A stretch of DNA of 13,754 nt from Nitrosomonadaceae bacterium (GCA_021300055.1 JAJTHU010000160.1:1-13754), one strand, 5' to 3'; counted from the first letter of the stretch, positions 7,153 through 13,535 are shown. Notes: generated by a model from the letters alone, not told the origin. Made by a program: numbers and translations.

Positions 7153-7491
7153 ATGACCACGATCACCATCCTGCCGCACGAGCGACTTTGCCCAAGCGGC
7201 GCCACACTCGACATTGCACCGGGCACGTCGCTGTGCGACGCGTTGTTGCAGAACCATATTGAAATCGAACATGCATGCGAGAAGTCGTGTGCTTGTACGA
7301 CCTGCCACGTGGTTGTTCGTCAAGGACTCGATTCCCTTCCTGAGGCGCTCGAAAAAGAAGAAGACATGCTCGACATGGCTTGGGGCCTCACGCCGCAGTC
7401 GCGCCTCTCGTGCCAAGTGAAAGTAGCGGAAACGCCGCTGACGATTGAAATCCCGAAGTACACGATCAACCACGCGCGGGAGAATCACTGA
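7153..7491 (+). CDS. fdx: ISC-type [2Fe-2S] ferredoxin
   Basis: The 112-residue adrenodoxin-type ferredoxin supplies electrons for cluster assembly on IscU. The cluster ligands are Cys42, Cys48, Cys51 and Cys87, in ACEKSCACTTCH (41-52) and SRLSCQ (83-88). Cys46 is the extra non-ligand cysteine that E. coli Fdx also has. The C-terminal IPKYTINHARENH is the conserved tail of Isc ferredoxins. The stop codon overlaps the iscX start (TGATG at 7489-7493), which indicates translational coupling. Confidence 0.97.
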   Translation: MTTITILPHERLCPSGATLDIAPGTSLCDALLQNHIEIEHACEKSCACTTCHVVVRQGLDSLPEALEKEEDMLDMAWGLTPQSRLSCQVKVAETPLTIEIPKYTINHARENH

Positions 7492-7691
7492 TGAGCATCA
7501 AGTGGACCGATACGCTCGAGATCGCCATCCAGCTCGCCGACGCGCATCCCGACGTTGACCCGAAAACGATTCGCTTCACCGATTTGCACGCGTGGGTATT
7601 GGCGCTGCCCGAGTTTTCTGATGATCCGAATCGCTCAGGTGAGAAGATACTCGAGGCCATCCAACAAGCTTGGATTGACGAGGTAGAGTAA
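7491..7691 (+). CDS. iscX: IscX (YfhJ) Fe-S assembly modulator
   Basis: The 66-residue acidic protein is the last gene of the isc operon. IscX binds IscS and iron and tunes cysteine desulfurase activity. The sequence KWTDTLEIA, DPKTIRFTDLHAWV and the terminal EKILEAIQQAWIDEVE match the family, and the length equals the E. coli protein. Its ATG overlaps the fdx stop codon by one base. No simple U-tract terminator follows; instead there is the long palindrome at 7697-7814. Confidence 0.96.
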   Translation: MSIKWTDTLEIAIQLADAHPDVDPKTIRFTDLHAWVLALPEFSDDPNRSGEKILEAIQQAWIDEVE

Positions 7692-7696
7692 GTTGT

Positions 7697-7814
7697 GAAC
7701 TTCTAGAAACCTACTGCGCGGACGAATTTGTCGCCTCCGGTGCTCGCCGTACACTGGGTACGTGTCTGCTCCTCGGCGCCAAGTTTGCCCGCTCGCTACG
7801 GTTCTAAGAAGTTC
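7697..7814. repeat. 118-nt imperfect palindrome (hairpin element) after iscX
   Basis: The outer arms GAACTTCTAGAAACC (7697-7711) and GGTTCTAAGAAGTTC (7800-7814) are near-perfect inverted repeats. Complementarity continues inward (7712-7735 against 7775-7798, 18 of 24 aligned bases matching, with several of the differences allowed as wobble pairs). The centre closes with CGTAC (7748-7752) against GTACG (7758-7762) around ACTGG. About 12 bases on each side between these parts pair poorly. The element starts 6 nt after the iscX stop. It could be a MITE-like insertion, a structured RNA or a large terminator. No open reading frame of note lies in it. Confidence 0.7.
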
Positions 7815-7839
7815 CCACATTGGAAGCCCCAGATTTGGT

Positions 7840-7875
7840 GCGGCGTTTCAAGCATTTCTGCTCGAAAATGCCCGC
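7840..7875. repeat. dispersed intergenic hairpin repeat, copy 2
   Basis: GCGGCGTTTCAAGCA (7840-7854) pairs with TGCTCGAAAATGCCCGC (7859-7875) around TTTC, with two single-base bulges. It is the same element as 1699-1739 and 13595-13629: the core AGCATTT-TGCTC and the outer GCGGGCATTTTC arm are shared. The flank AAGCCCCAG (7824-7832) resembles the AAACCCTAG border of the other two copies. It lies between iscX and the VOC gene, 36 nt before the start codon of the latter. Confidence 0.72.
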
Positions 7876-7910
7876 CAATCGGACAGTTTTGCTTTTGGAC
7901 GGTAGCGTAA

Positions 7911-8327
7911 ATGTTTAGGCCCATCTTCCACCTCGCACTCAACATCACTGACCTCGACGCGGCGCGTCGCTTCTATGGCGGTGCGCTTGGATGCGAAGAA
8001 GGGCGCAGCACCGATACCTGGGTGGATTTTTCTTTCTTTGGTCACCAGCTTTCATTGCATCTGGGTGAACCGCTCAAGACCGCAGCGACCGGGCACTTCG
8101 GGGAGCACATGGTGCCCATGCCGCACTTCGGCATTGTGCTGCCGCTGCCGGAATGGCAACAACTCGCTGCGCGGCTCACGGCTGCCGGCACCCAATTTGT
8201 TATTGCACCAACGGTGCGCTTTCAAGGTGAGCCCGGCGAGCAGCACACGATGTTTTTTATTGACCCGTTCGGCAACCCGATCGAGGTTAAGGGCTTCGCT
8301 AGCATTGAAGCGGTGTATGCACACTAA
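7911..8327 (+). CDS. VOC (glyoxalase/dioxygenase fold) family protein
   Basis: The 138-residue protein has the paired beta-alpha-beta-beta-beta modules of the vicinal oxygen chelate superfamily. Module 1 (about 5-52) contains FHLALNITDLDAARRFYGGALGC. Module 2 (about 70-130) contains PHFGIVLPLPEWQQLAARL and ends FIDPFGNPIEVKGF. Likely metal ligands are His7, His72 and Glu125, with a further His at 45 or 50. This subgroup (CEEGRSTDTWVDFSFFGHQLSLHL) is common in proteobacteria and usually annotated as a glyoxalase-like dioxygenase; its substrate is not evident. It probably shares a transcript with the downstream dehydrogenase (36-bp gap). ATG 7911 has no obvious Shine-Dalgarno sequence, but the fold begins at once. 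Confidence 0.88.
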   Translation: MFRPIFHLALNITDLDAARRFYGGALGCEEGRSTDTWVDFSFFGHQLSLHLGEPLKTAATGHFGEHMVPMPHFGIVLPLPEWQQLAARLTAAGTQFVIAPTVRFQGEPGEQHTMFFIDPFGNPIEVKGFASIEAVYAH

Positions 8328-8363
8328 GTGCCCTAACTTCGTTTGCCAAGTCCGCCAAGTGCA

Positions 8364-9293
8364 ATGAGCATCGCCTTCGCATCACGTCAACCCGCACCCG
8401 CTTGGCTCGACGCGCTACGCGCCGCGTTGCCCGAAGAATCGCTTCGCGAGGTCGGTGAGTTGAGCGACAGCGAGGCGGCGACGGTAGACATTGCCATCGT
8501 CGCTGATCCAGACCCGGCACAACTTGCGCGCCTCACATCGATCAAGTGGATTCACAGCGTGTGGGCAGGCGTCGAGCGACTCGTGCCGCTTGCGCGCGAA
8601 CGCGCGCTGCCGCTGGTGCGCCTTCACGATCCCGAACTGGCGCGCACCATGGCCGAGGCCGTGCTCGCATGGACGTACTACCTGCAACGCGATATGCGCG
8701 CCTATGCCGCCAATCAGCGCGCCGCTGTTTGGCAACCGCGCCCATATCGAGTGCCGAGCGAAACCACGGTCACGCTTGTCGGGCTTGGCGAGTTGGGCAG
8801 CGCCGCTGCCGCGCGATTGCTCGACGCGGGCTTTCGTGTGCGTGGATGGAGCCGCACGCAAAAGCACATCCCCGGCGTTGAGTGCTATGTAGGCCTTTCG
8901 GTGTTGGGTACGAGCATCGCTAAGGCCGATATCGTCGTGCTGCTCGTGCCACTCACGCCAGAGACCAAGGGGCTATTCAATACCTCAACGTTTGCCGCGA
9001 TGAAGCGCGGCGCATCGCTCATCAACTTTGCACGTGGCGCGGTTATCGCGCGTGATGCGTTGTTCGATGCGCTAAACAGCGGACAACTCCAACATGCGGT
9101 TCTCGACGTCTTTGAGCAAGAGCCGCTCCCCGCTGATGATCCGTTCTGGCGTCATCCTGCAGTCACCGTGCTGCCGCACATTTCCGCGCCGACCAACCGG
9201 CGCACGGCAGCAAAGATTGTTGCCGAGAATATTCGGCGTTATCGTGCCGATGCTGGATTGCCTGAGTTCGTGGATTTGGAGCGAGGGTACTGA
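8364..9293 (+). CDS. ghrA: GhrA-like 2-hydroxyacid dehydrogenase (glyoxylate/hydroxypyruvate reductase)
   Basis: The 309-residue protein is a D-isomer-specific 2-hydroxyacid dehydrogenase close in layout to E. coli GhrA (312 residues), which reduces glyoxylate and hydroxypyruvate with NADPH in the cytosol. The Rossmann glycine motif is VGLGELG (139-145). The catalytic residues are Arg224 (NFARGAV), Glu253 (DVFEQEPLP) and His272 (PHISAPT). The start of the nucleotide domain, VRGWSRTQKHIPGV, parallels GhrA CWSRTRKSWPGV, which places Arg164 near the cofactor phosphate. The C-terminus DLERGY matches GhrA DRARGY. I start at ATG 8364 rather than an in-frame TTG 21 nt upstream. The true substrate could differ within the family. 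Confidence 0.87.
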   Translation: MSIAFASRQPAPAWLDALRAALPEESLREVGELSDSEAATVDIAIVADPDPAQLARLTSIKWIHSVWAGVERLVPLARERALPLVRLHDPELARTMAEAVLAWTYYLQRDMRAYAANQRAAVWQPRPYRVPSETTVTLVGLGELGSAAAARLLDAGFRVRGWSRTQKHIPGVECYVGLSVLGTSIAKADIVVLLVPLTPETKGLFNTSTFAAMKRGASLINFARGAVIARDALFDALNSGQLQHAVLDVFEQEPLPADDPFWRHPAVTVLPHISAPTNRRTAAKIVAENIRRYRADAGLPEFVDLERGY

Positions 9294-9524
9294 GTCGGCA
9301 TTCATCGGGGGCGCTCGTTCCGCACTGAATGGCCATTCTGTCGTCGGCAGAGGGGGCGGGAAACCCCGCGGCGAGAATTGGAATTGTGCCTAGCTCTTCA
9401 CTTGGCAAGTGCCGTTACAATTTGACCAACTTGATGTAGCGTCTCGGGCACCACCCCGTGCCGTGCTTACCAACTTTGGAGGTACAGAGGATCGTCCCAA
9501 AGCGCCAACTACACAGGAGCCAAA
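9294..9524. other. intergenic stretch, no gene seen
   Basis: This 231-bp gap contains small stems only: CACTT-GGC-AAGTG near 9400-9412 and GGCAC (9447-9451) with GTGCC (9458-9462). I see no convincing promoter, terminator or open frame. It marks the change from the core-like left part to the accessory right part. Confidence 0.5.
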
Positions 9525-10637
9525 ATGCGTCAACACATTTGGTCGTCCGTAAAGCAGGCAACCATTGGGACCGCCATCGCACTTTTTATTGCCGCGCCGA
9601 GCTTGGCACAGCAACCTGGATCCAATTCCGCTCCGGCTCGCCCGTTGGCGGGGATGGAGCTTTACCTCGCTTCCAACCCCAAGACGGAAGTTGAAGCACG
9701 CGCTGTGCTGATGCGTCTGGGCGGAGACTTGTACGCGAGAGGCGAATTCGCCGAAATCGATCAGGTCGCGGGCCAGTTCCTGCGTGGGCGCAGTCGGACC
9801 CCAAGTGGTCTTTGGAAGCTGGCGATTCTCGGTGCCGGTATCGGATCGCAGGCCCACCCGAAGAACGAGTCTGAAGAAGCTTGGGAGGCCTCTAAGAAGC
9901 GCGTTCGAGCTTGGATTGAGAAGGCACCGAAATCTCCATCTGCACACATCGAATATGCCAACCAACTGATCGGACACGCTTGGTTCGTGAGGGGGCGCTC
10001 CTACGCGAAAGACGTGCGCCCTGAGGCATGGCCACGGTTTCGCGCTCTCCTCCAAGAGGCGGTAGACGCCTTGCAAGCAAGTAAGTCTTTTGCGTCTGCA
10101 GACCCACGTTGGTATTCCACCATGCTTAACCTCGCGACATACCAGCAATGGGACAAGCGAAAGTTTGACAACCTTTTCAAGGAAGCCATGAAGCGCGAGC
10201 CCGGCTTCTACTCATCGCACTTTGCGGGAGTGGTGTACTACACACCCAAGTGGGGAGGCTCGAACGAGTTGATGGAGAAGTACATCAAAGATTCGATGCG
10301 CTTTACCGAAAAGACTGATGGAAACGCGATGTACGCACGAATCTATTGGTACATTTCGCAAGTCGATTGCGACTGCGATTTGTTTAGTGATACCAACGCA
10401 TTTTGGCCACAGCTACGCCAGTCATTTGAGACGGTGATCAGGCAGTATCCAGACGATTGGAATGTGAACCACTTCGCTAAGTTTGCGTGCGAAGCAAGAG
10501 ACTTCGCAAAAGTCGCTTCGCTGCTCGAACGTCTGAACGGTCGCATTGTGCAGGAAGCATGGGGAATGAGAGGGGTACTGCAACGATGCTTGCATGAGAT
10601 CGAACAGATCAGAATTGATCCGCGCGTTAGTGGTTGA
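9525..10637 (+). CDS. secreted DUF4034-like helical-repeat protein
   Basis: The 370-residue protein begins with a signal peptide: MRQHIWSSVKQ, a hydrophobic core ATIGTAIALFIAA, and a likely cleavage after PSLA at residue 28. The mature part is almost all helical, with TPR-like spacing of aromatic and alanine residues from about 60 to 355. The segment YYTPKWGGSNELMEKYIKDS (239-258) and the following MYARIYWYIS and NHFAKFACEARDFAKVASLL resemble the DUF4034 family as I remember it, a group without known function. DCDCD at 281-285 and Cys322/Cys355 could form disulfides in the periplasm. The start has a good Shine-Dalgarno sequence, AGGAG at 9515-9519. The neighbours give no functional clue. Family assignment is from memory and moderate. 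Confidence 0.7.
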   Translation: MRQHIWSSVKQATIGTAIALFIAAPSLAQQPGSNSAPARPLAGMELYLASNPKTEVEARAVLMRLGGDLYARGEFAEIDQVAGQFLRGRSRTPSGLWKLAILGAGIGSQAHPKNESEEAWEASKKRVRAWIEKAPKSPSAHIEYANQLIGHAWFVRGRSYAKDVRPEAWPRFRALLQEAVDALQASKSFASADPRWYSTMLNLATYQQWDKRKFDNLFKEAMKREPGFYSSHFAGVVYYTPKWGGSNELMEKYIKDSMRFTEKTDGNAMYARIYWYISQVDCDCDLFSDTNAFWPQLRQSFETVIRQYPDDWNVNHFAKFACEARDFAKVASLLERLNGRIVQEAWGMRGVLQRCLHEIEQIRIDPRVSG

Positions 10638-10679
10638 TCGTTTATTCGTGCAGCTAGATCGACTTAGTCAATGAGCGGA

Positions 10680-10711
10680 GTTAACAAGCAATCTTGGATC
10701 CAAGGGTTAAC
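10680..10711. promoter_or_regulatory. symmetric palindrome cluster upstream of the phosphatase gene
   Basis: A 12-bp perfect palindrome CTTGGATCCAAG (10693-10704) is flanked by two copies of the palindromic hexamer GTTAAC (10680-10685 and 10706-10711). It lies in the 147-bp gap, about 75 bp before the phosphatase start. It could be an operator. No matching promoter boxes stand out, so this is a weak call. Confidence 0.3.
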
Positions 10712-10784
10712 GCAATAGCTTTGAGGGAACGTATCGAATTTCGATCCCCGCGTCTGGGGTTGTTAGTTTTTGGTGAATTGATTC

Positions 10785-11264
10785 ATGCCGACTGAGCCTA
10801 AGCGCGAGAAAAACTGGAAGCACCTCTACACGCGATCGGTCAAACTCGCTCGCGCGAAACAGCTCGGGGTCGAGTATCCGACGGTGACCGAAACGCAGTT
10901 ATTGAGAAGTCCCGATAAGCTGCCGAGGTCCGGCCAAACAAACGTTCTGTTCGTCTGTAGTCGCAATCAGTGGCGGAGTCCGACTGCCGAGCAAGTCTGG
11001 CGCAAGCACCCGTCGCTATCTGTGCGGTCGGCAGGAACGAGTCAGAACGCGAGGCATCCCGTTTCAGCGGGCGATCTATCTTGGGCGCACGTGATTTTTG
11101 TGATGGAGGAAAAGCACAAGTCCAGATTGCTCGCGGAGTTCAGACGAATACTCGAGAATAAGCCGATTCACGTACTTGATATTCCCGACGAGTACAAGTT
11201 TATGGAACCCGAGCTGGTTGAGTTAGTTCGCGAGTCTGTAGGCGCGGTGCTTGGCCTTGAGTAA
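10785..11264 (+). CDS. COG4551-type low-molecular-weight protein tyrosine phosphatase with N-terminal extension
   Basis: Residues 53-159 form a compact phosphatase domain with the P-loop CSRNQWRS at 58-65, which is the C-X5-R-S signature (Cys58 nucleophile, Arg64 phosphate binder). RSAGTS, WAHVIFVMEEKHKSRL and the terminal HVLDIPDEYKFMEPELVELV match the short stand-alone phosphatases grouped as COG4551. Asp132 or Asp135 of DIPDEY is the likely general acid. Members are usually about 105-115 residues; here 52 basic residues (MPTEPKREKNWKHLYTRSVK and on) precede the domain. No in-frame ATG lies closer to the domain, so the extension appears real unless a rare start is used. The substrate is unknown. 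It stands alone, with no kinase nearby. Confidence 0.8.
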   Translation: MPTEPKREKNWKHLYTRSVKLARAKQLGVEYPTVTETQLLRSPDKLPRSGQTNVLFVCSRNQWRSPTAEQVWRKHPSLSVRSAGTSQNARHPVSAGDLSWAHVIFVMEEKHKSRLLAEFRRILENKPIHVLDIPDEYKFMEPELVELVRESVGAVLGLE

Positions 11265-11389
11265 GGATCACACGCAGCCTCGCATGGAAGCGGCCACTCC
11301 AGATGCTCTGCAACCGCCCATCTGATTCCAGCGTGTTATTCGCCGAATCGGACTCGAATCGATTGATACCAACATCGCAGGTCATGGAG

Positions 11390-11980
11390 ATGCATCGCAC
11401 CGCCGTCGTAATCGCACTACTGCTCGTCTTGTGCTGCACCAAGGTGCAAGCTGACTCTTGGGCAGCCGCGACCGCCCAAGCCCGCGCGAGCGAAAACGGC
11501 CAGTTTGTTGTGCGCGTTGTTCCCGGCGTGAGTAAGGGAGACGTTGTCGGATTCGCTGGCGAGCCTAAAGGCCGCTATGCATCAGCCGAGTGGCACAAGT
11601 TCAACGGCAAGGCATATCAGAAGATGGCGACAGCCGTGCTGCTGAACCCTATCGCGCCCGTGGACATCGAGGTGACGAACGATGGGATGTTGATTACGTT
11701 CGACAATTGGCACAACCGCGGTATCGGCTCGGTCGTGGTGCTCTACAAGCCCGACGGCACGATATTCAAAAAATACACGCTGCAGGACCTCTACTCCAAG
11801 AGTGATCTGGCGCGAATCAACACCTCGGTTTCATCCATTAACTGGCGATGTAGCGGATTTTCCACTTCGCTAGAACCGCGCAACCAGCTATGGATCGATG
11901 ACAGCCTTGGGGGTCGGTTCGAATTCGATCTCAAAAGCGGTAGATTTGACTATCAGCGTGGTGGGGGAACATGCAGGTGA
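11390..11980 (+). CDS. secreted protein of unknown function
   Basis: The 196-residue protein starts with a clear signal peptide: MHRT, hydrophobic AVVIALLLVLCC, and likely cleavage after KVQA. The mature region is mainly beta: GQFVVRVVPG, AEWHKF, PVDIEVTNDGMLITFDNWHN (91-109), IGSVVVLYKPDGTIFKKYTLQDL. The TFDNWHN plus VVVLYxPDG pattern recurs, as I recall, in exported proteins of unknown function; I do not assign a named family. Cys153 and Cys195 could form a disulfide. The frame is open back to an ATG at 11303, and ATG 11384 is also possible. I prefer 11390 because the signal peptide begins there and AGG at 11379-11381 gives an 8-nt spacer. It lies alone, 125 bp after the phosphatase. Confidence 0.7.
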   Translation: MHRTAVVIALLLVLCCTKVQADSWAAATAQARASENGQFVVRVVPGVSKGDVVGFAGEPKGRYASAEWHKFNGKAYQKMATAVLLNPIAPVDIEVTNDGMLITFDNWHNRGIGSVVVLYKPDGTIFKKYTLQDLYSKSDLARINTSVSSINWRCSGFSTSLEPRNQLWIDDSLGGRFEFDLKSGRFDYQRGGGTCR

Positions 11981-12253
11981 AGCAGTTTGATCCAAGTGCC
12001 CTCGAGGGACGTAACGGCGCAGCGGGTTGCGGCCAGCGGCTGTTCCGGCGGCGTGGTCAGTTCAGCTCCTTAGATAGCGTAGTCCGAGCTTTTCGGGTGT
12101 TTTCTGATTTGAAAACATACTGATTACGCACTCTAGTGGCATGCAGCCATCACTGATTGTTCTGGGCGAGGCCGGTCTTCGGCGACCTGGCTGGCTGATG
12201 TCGCGAGTGATGCTTTGCTTATTCCTCTAGTGTTGAGGGTTAGTTTCAGCTTC
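11981..12253. other. intergenic stretch with small inverted repeats, no gene supported
   Basis: It contains the perfect palindrome CCCTCGAGGG (11999-12008), a 7-bp stem TGTTTTC/GAAAACA with loop TGATTT (12098-12117), and GGTC-TTCGGC-GACC near 12175-12188. None has a T-tract that would make it a clear terminator. A 29-codon open frame from ATG 12141 has no ribosome-binding site and no recognisable product. The higBA promoter begins right after this stretch. Confidence 0.45.
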
Positions 12254-12282
12254 TTGACGGCTGTATAGCTACGCTATACAAT
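12254..12282 (+). promoter_or_regulatory. higBA promoter
   Basis: The -35 box is TTGACG (12254-12259), the spacer is 17 bp, and the -10 box is TACAAT (12277-12282). The expected transcription start is at about 12289, the first base of the GTG start codon of higB, so the toxin message may be leaderless. Confidence 0.75.
12262..12280. promoter_or_regulatory. operator palindrome in the higBA promoter
   Basis: TGTATAGC-TAC-GCTATACA is a perfect 8+8 bp inverted repeat with a 3-bp centre. It fills the spacer and overlaps the -10 box. This is the expected place for the HigA antitoxin (alone or with HigB) to bind and repress the operon. Confidence 0.75.
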
Positions 12283-12288
12283 ACGGTT

Positions 12289-12567
12289 GTGATCAAATCA
12301 TTCGCACACAAAGGCTTACGCGAATTCTTTGAGTCTGGAAAGAAGGCAGGCATTCAGGCCTCGCATTCAACGCGACTCAGATTGCAACTTGCCAAGTTAG
12401 ACAGTGCTGGCGGCCCTAACGATATGGCCTTGCCCGGCTGGAAACTGCACCCGCTTAAGGGCAGCATGAAAGGACATTGGTCAGTATGGGTTGACCAAAA
12501 CTGGCGACTTACGTTTACCTTTGAAGGTGGACATGCAATCGTGGTTGATTATCAGGATTATCACTAG
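12289..12567 (+). CDS. higB: HigB-type RelE-family toxin
   Basis: The 92-residue protein matches the HigB/RelE toxins, ribosome-dependent mRNA endonucleases. Family landmarks are the N-terminus MIKSFAHKGLREFFESG, HPLKG (54-58), HWSVWVDQNWRLTF (63-76, with the conserved Arg73) and the terminal DYQDYH (87-92). It starts with GTG 12289, without any Shine-Dalgarno sequence, directly at the predicted transcription start. No ATG lies near the N-terminus, and the MIKSF start is the usual one. The toxin-first order is the hallmark of hig modules. higA follows after 11 bp. Confidence 0.92.
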   Translation: MIKSFAHKGLREFFESGKKAGIQASHSTRLRLQLAKLDSAGGPNDMALPGWKLHPLKGSMKGHWSVWVDQNWRLTFTFEGGHAIVVDYQDYH

Positions 12568-12578
12568 GACAAAAAACT

Positions 12579-12875
12579 ATGCGTATGCACAATCCCCCAC
12601 ACCCTGGCGAAGTACTTCGTGATGGCGTATTCGCTGATTCGCAAGTTACCGTGACCGAGTTTGCGAGCCGGATCGGCGTCACTCGTGTTGCCCTGTCTCG
12701 CGTGTTGAACGGTAAAGCTGGGGTCAGCGCAGACATGGCGCTCCGTCTCGCAGCTGCGCTTGGCGGCAGCGCCCAGTCATGGCTGCACCTGCAAGCGAAT
12801 TTCGACTTGTGGAACGCTGAGAAGTCGCTTAAGAAAGTTGTTTCGAAGATTAAGCCGCTGGAAGTTACAGCGTAA
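12579..12875 (+). CDS. higA: HigA antitoxin, XRE-type HTH
   Basis: The 98-residue antitoxin neutralises HigB and represses the operon. It opens with MRMHNPPHPGEVLRDGVF, the typical HigA N-terminus, followed by the helix-turn-helix at about 24-46 (VTVTEFASRIGVTRVALSRVLNG) and the helical dimerisation part GVSADMALRLAAALGGSAQSWLHLQANFDLW. The tail from 81 on is lysine-rich. AGGA at 12566-12569 lies 9 nt upstream of ATG 12579 and overlaps the toxin stop codon. An alternative start at ATG 12585 would remove two residues. It probably binds the palindrome at 12262-12280. Confidence 0.93.
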   Translation: MRMHNPPHPGEVLRDGVFADSQVTVTEFASRIGVTRVALSRVLNGKAGVSADMALRLAAALGGSAQSWLHLQANFDLWNAEKSLKKVVSKIKPLEVTA

Positions 12876-12915
12876 ATCGGCGGCGGACATTCCCACGCCT
12901 CTTCTATCTAGTCGA

Positions 12916-13125
12916 TTAAGAGCTCATAAATAGGATGGGTTCCCCAAACTTGATGCTCATAACGGCCTCCAAGACGGCGAAGCCCACCAGGAGCAGACTC
13001 AGAAACGAGGTCGGGTAACGAATGGGCATGAGCGCGGTAAGGTCCGAGTCAGTTCGTCGGTAAATGGTCGCGCTGAAAAGCGCATCGCCGAGTTTGACGA
13101 TAGCAGTAAATCCGCGCACGACCAA
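12916..13125 (-). CDS. possible small membrane protein or gene remnant
   Basis: This minus-strand frame occupies the 393-bp gap between higA and the DUF3460 gene. Its 69 codons end at TAA 12916. The product has a plausible membrane segment (TSFLSLLLVGFAVLEAVMSIKF, near the C-terminus) after a polar part RRTDSDLTALMPIRYP. There is no ATG: only TTG 13125 or GTG 13119 can start it, and the frame stays open to a TGA about 48 nt further upstream. No Shine-Dalgarno sequence or promoter was seen. It may be a decayed or truncated gene. I do not recognise a family. Confidence 0.3.
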   Translation of the reverse strand: MVVRGFTAIVKLGDALFSATIYRRTDSDLTALMPIRYPTSFLSLLLVGFAVLEAVMSIKFGEPILFMSS

Positions 13126-13268
13126 AGCGTCTTTGCAAATGACATGTTTGTGAAGACCCTGCTTGCAAACACTGTGTCATATGGCGCAAGGCGCTAGTCC
13201 ATCTAGTGGCGGTGCTAAAATTTGCGCCTTCTGAGAGTGAATCGACGTAACTGCGTGAGGTTGTTGAA

Positions 13269-13526
13269 ATGGCGATGTACGAATCCGATGTGACGAAATT
13301 TGTCCGCGACTTGCTGGAAAAGCAACCGGAACTCAAAGAACTGCAACGCAAGAACCGCGCGACCTGGTGGGATAAGCAGCTCGACTTCGACCAGCTCAAG
13401 CGCAATGAAGTATCGGCCGCACCTAAAGCACCCTACGCCTACTTCCCGCTGCCAGAGCCCGCTCAGTCAGACGCCGCATCTGCCGCGCCGGCGGGCGACG
13501 TAGGTGCCACCGCACCGACCAAGTAA
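13269..13526 (+). CDS. DUF3460 family protein
   Basis: The 85-residue protein begins MAMYESDVTKFVRDLLEKQPELKELQRKNRATWWDKQLDFD, the pattern of DUF3460, a small family of unknown function that I know mainly from betaproteobacteria. Family members are usually about 60 residues and end near the PYxYF motif (here APYAYFPLP at 54-62). This one carries an additional Ala/Pro-rich tail to residue 85. It is soluble, helical and highly charged in the first 50 residues. A weak -10-like TAAAAT lies at 13214-13219, but no clear -35 was found. A hairpin follows the stop codon. Confidence 0.88.
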   Translation: MAMYESDVTKFVRDLLEKQPELKELQRKNRATWWDKQLDFDQLKRNEVSAAPKAPYAYFPLPEPAQSDAASAAPAGDVGATAPTK

Positions 13527-13535
13527 TTGCGGCTC

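Noticed and set aside
6859..7488. 209-codon open frame opposite hscA/fdx
   Set aside because: It spans two conserved genes on the other strand and has no ribosome-binding site or recognisable domain.
8343..8363. A TTG start for the GhrA-like dehydrogenase
   Set aside because: ATG 8364 gives the family-like start MSIAFASRQP and the expected length; the added seven residues have no family support.
9390..10148. 252-codon open frame opposite the DUF4034-like gene
   Set aside because: The plus-strand gene has a signal peptide, a good Shine-Dalgarno sequence and family-like motifs; the antisense product is rich in Arg/Ser/Cys and looks non-coding.
11384..11389. ATG 11384 as start of the secreted protein
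   Set aside because: Possible, but the AGG upstream would be only 2 nt away; ATG 11390 has a better spacer. The difference is two residues.
12098..12117. A fourth copy of the dispersed hairpin repeat
   Set aside because: The TGTTTTC/GAAAACA stem has a similar AT-rich look, but it lacks the GGCA/TGCC core and the GCGGG outer arms.
12141..12230. A 29-codon small protein before higBA
   Set aside because: No ribosome-binding site, no promoter and no recognisable sequence.
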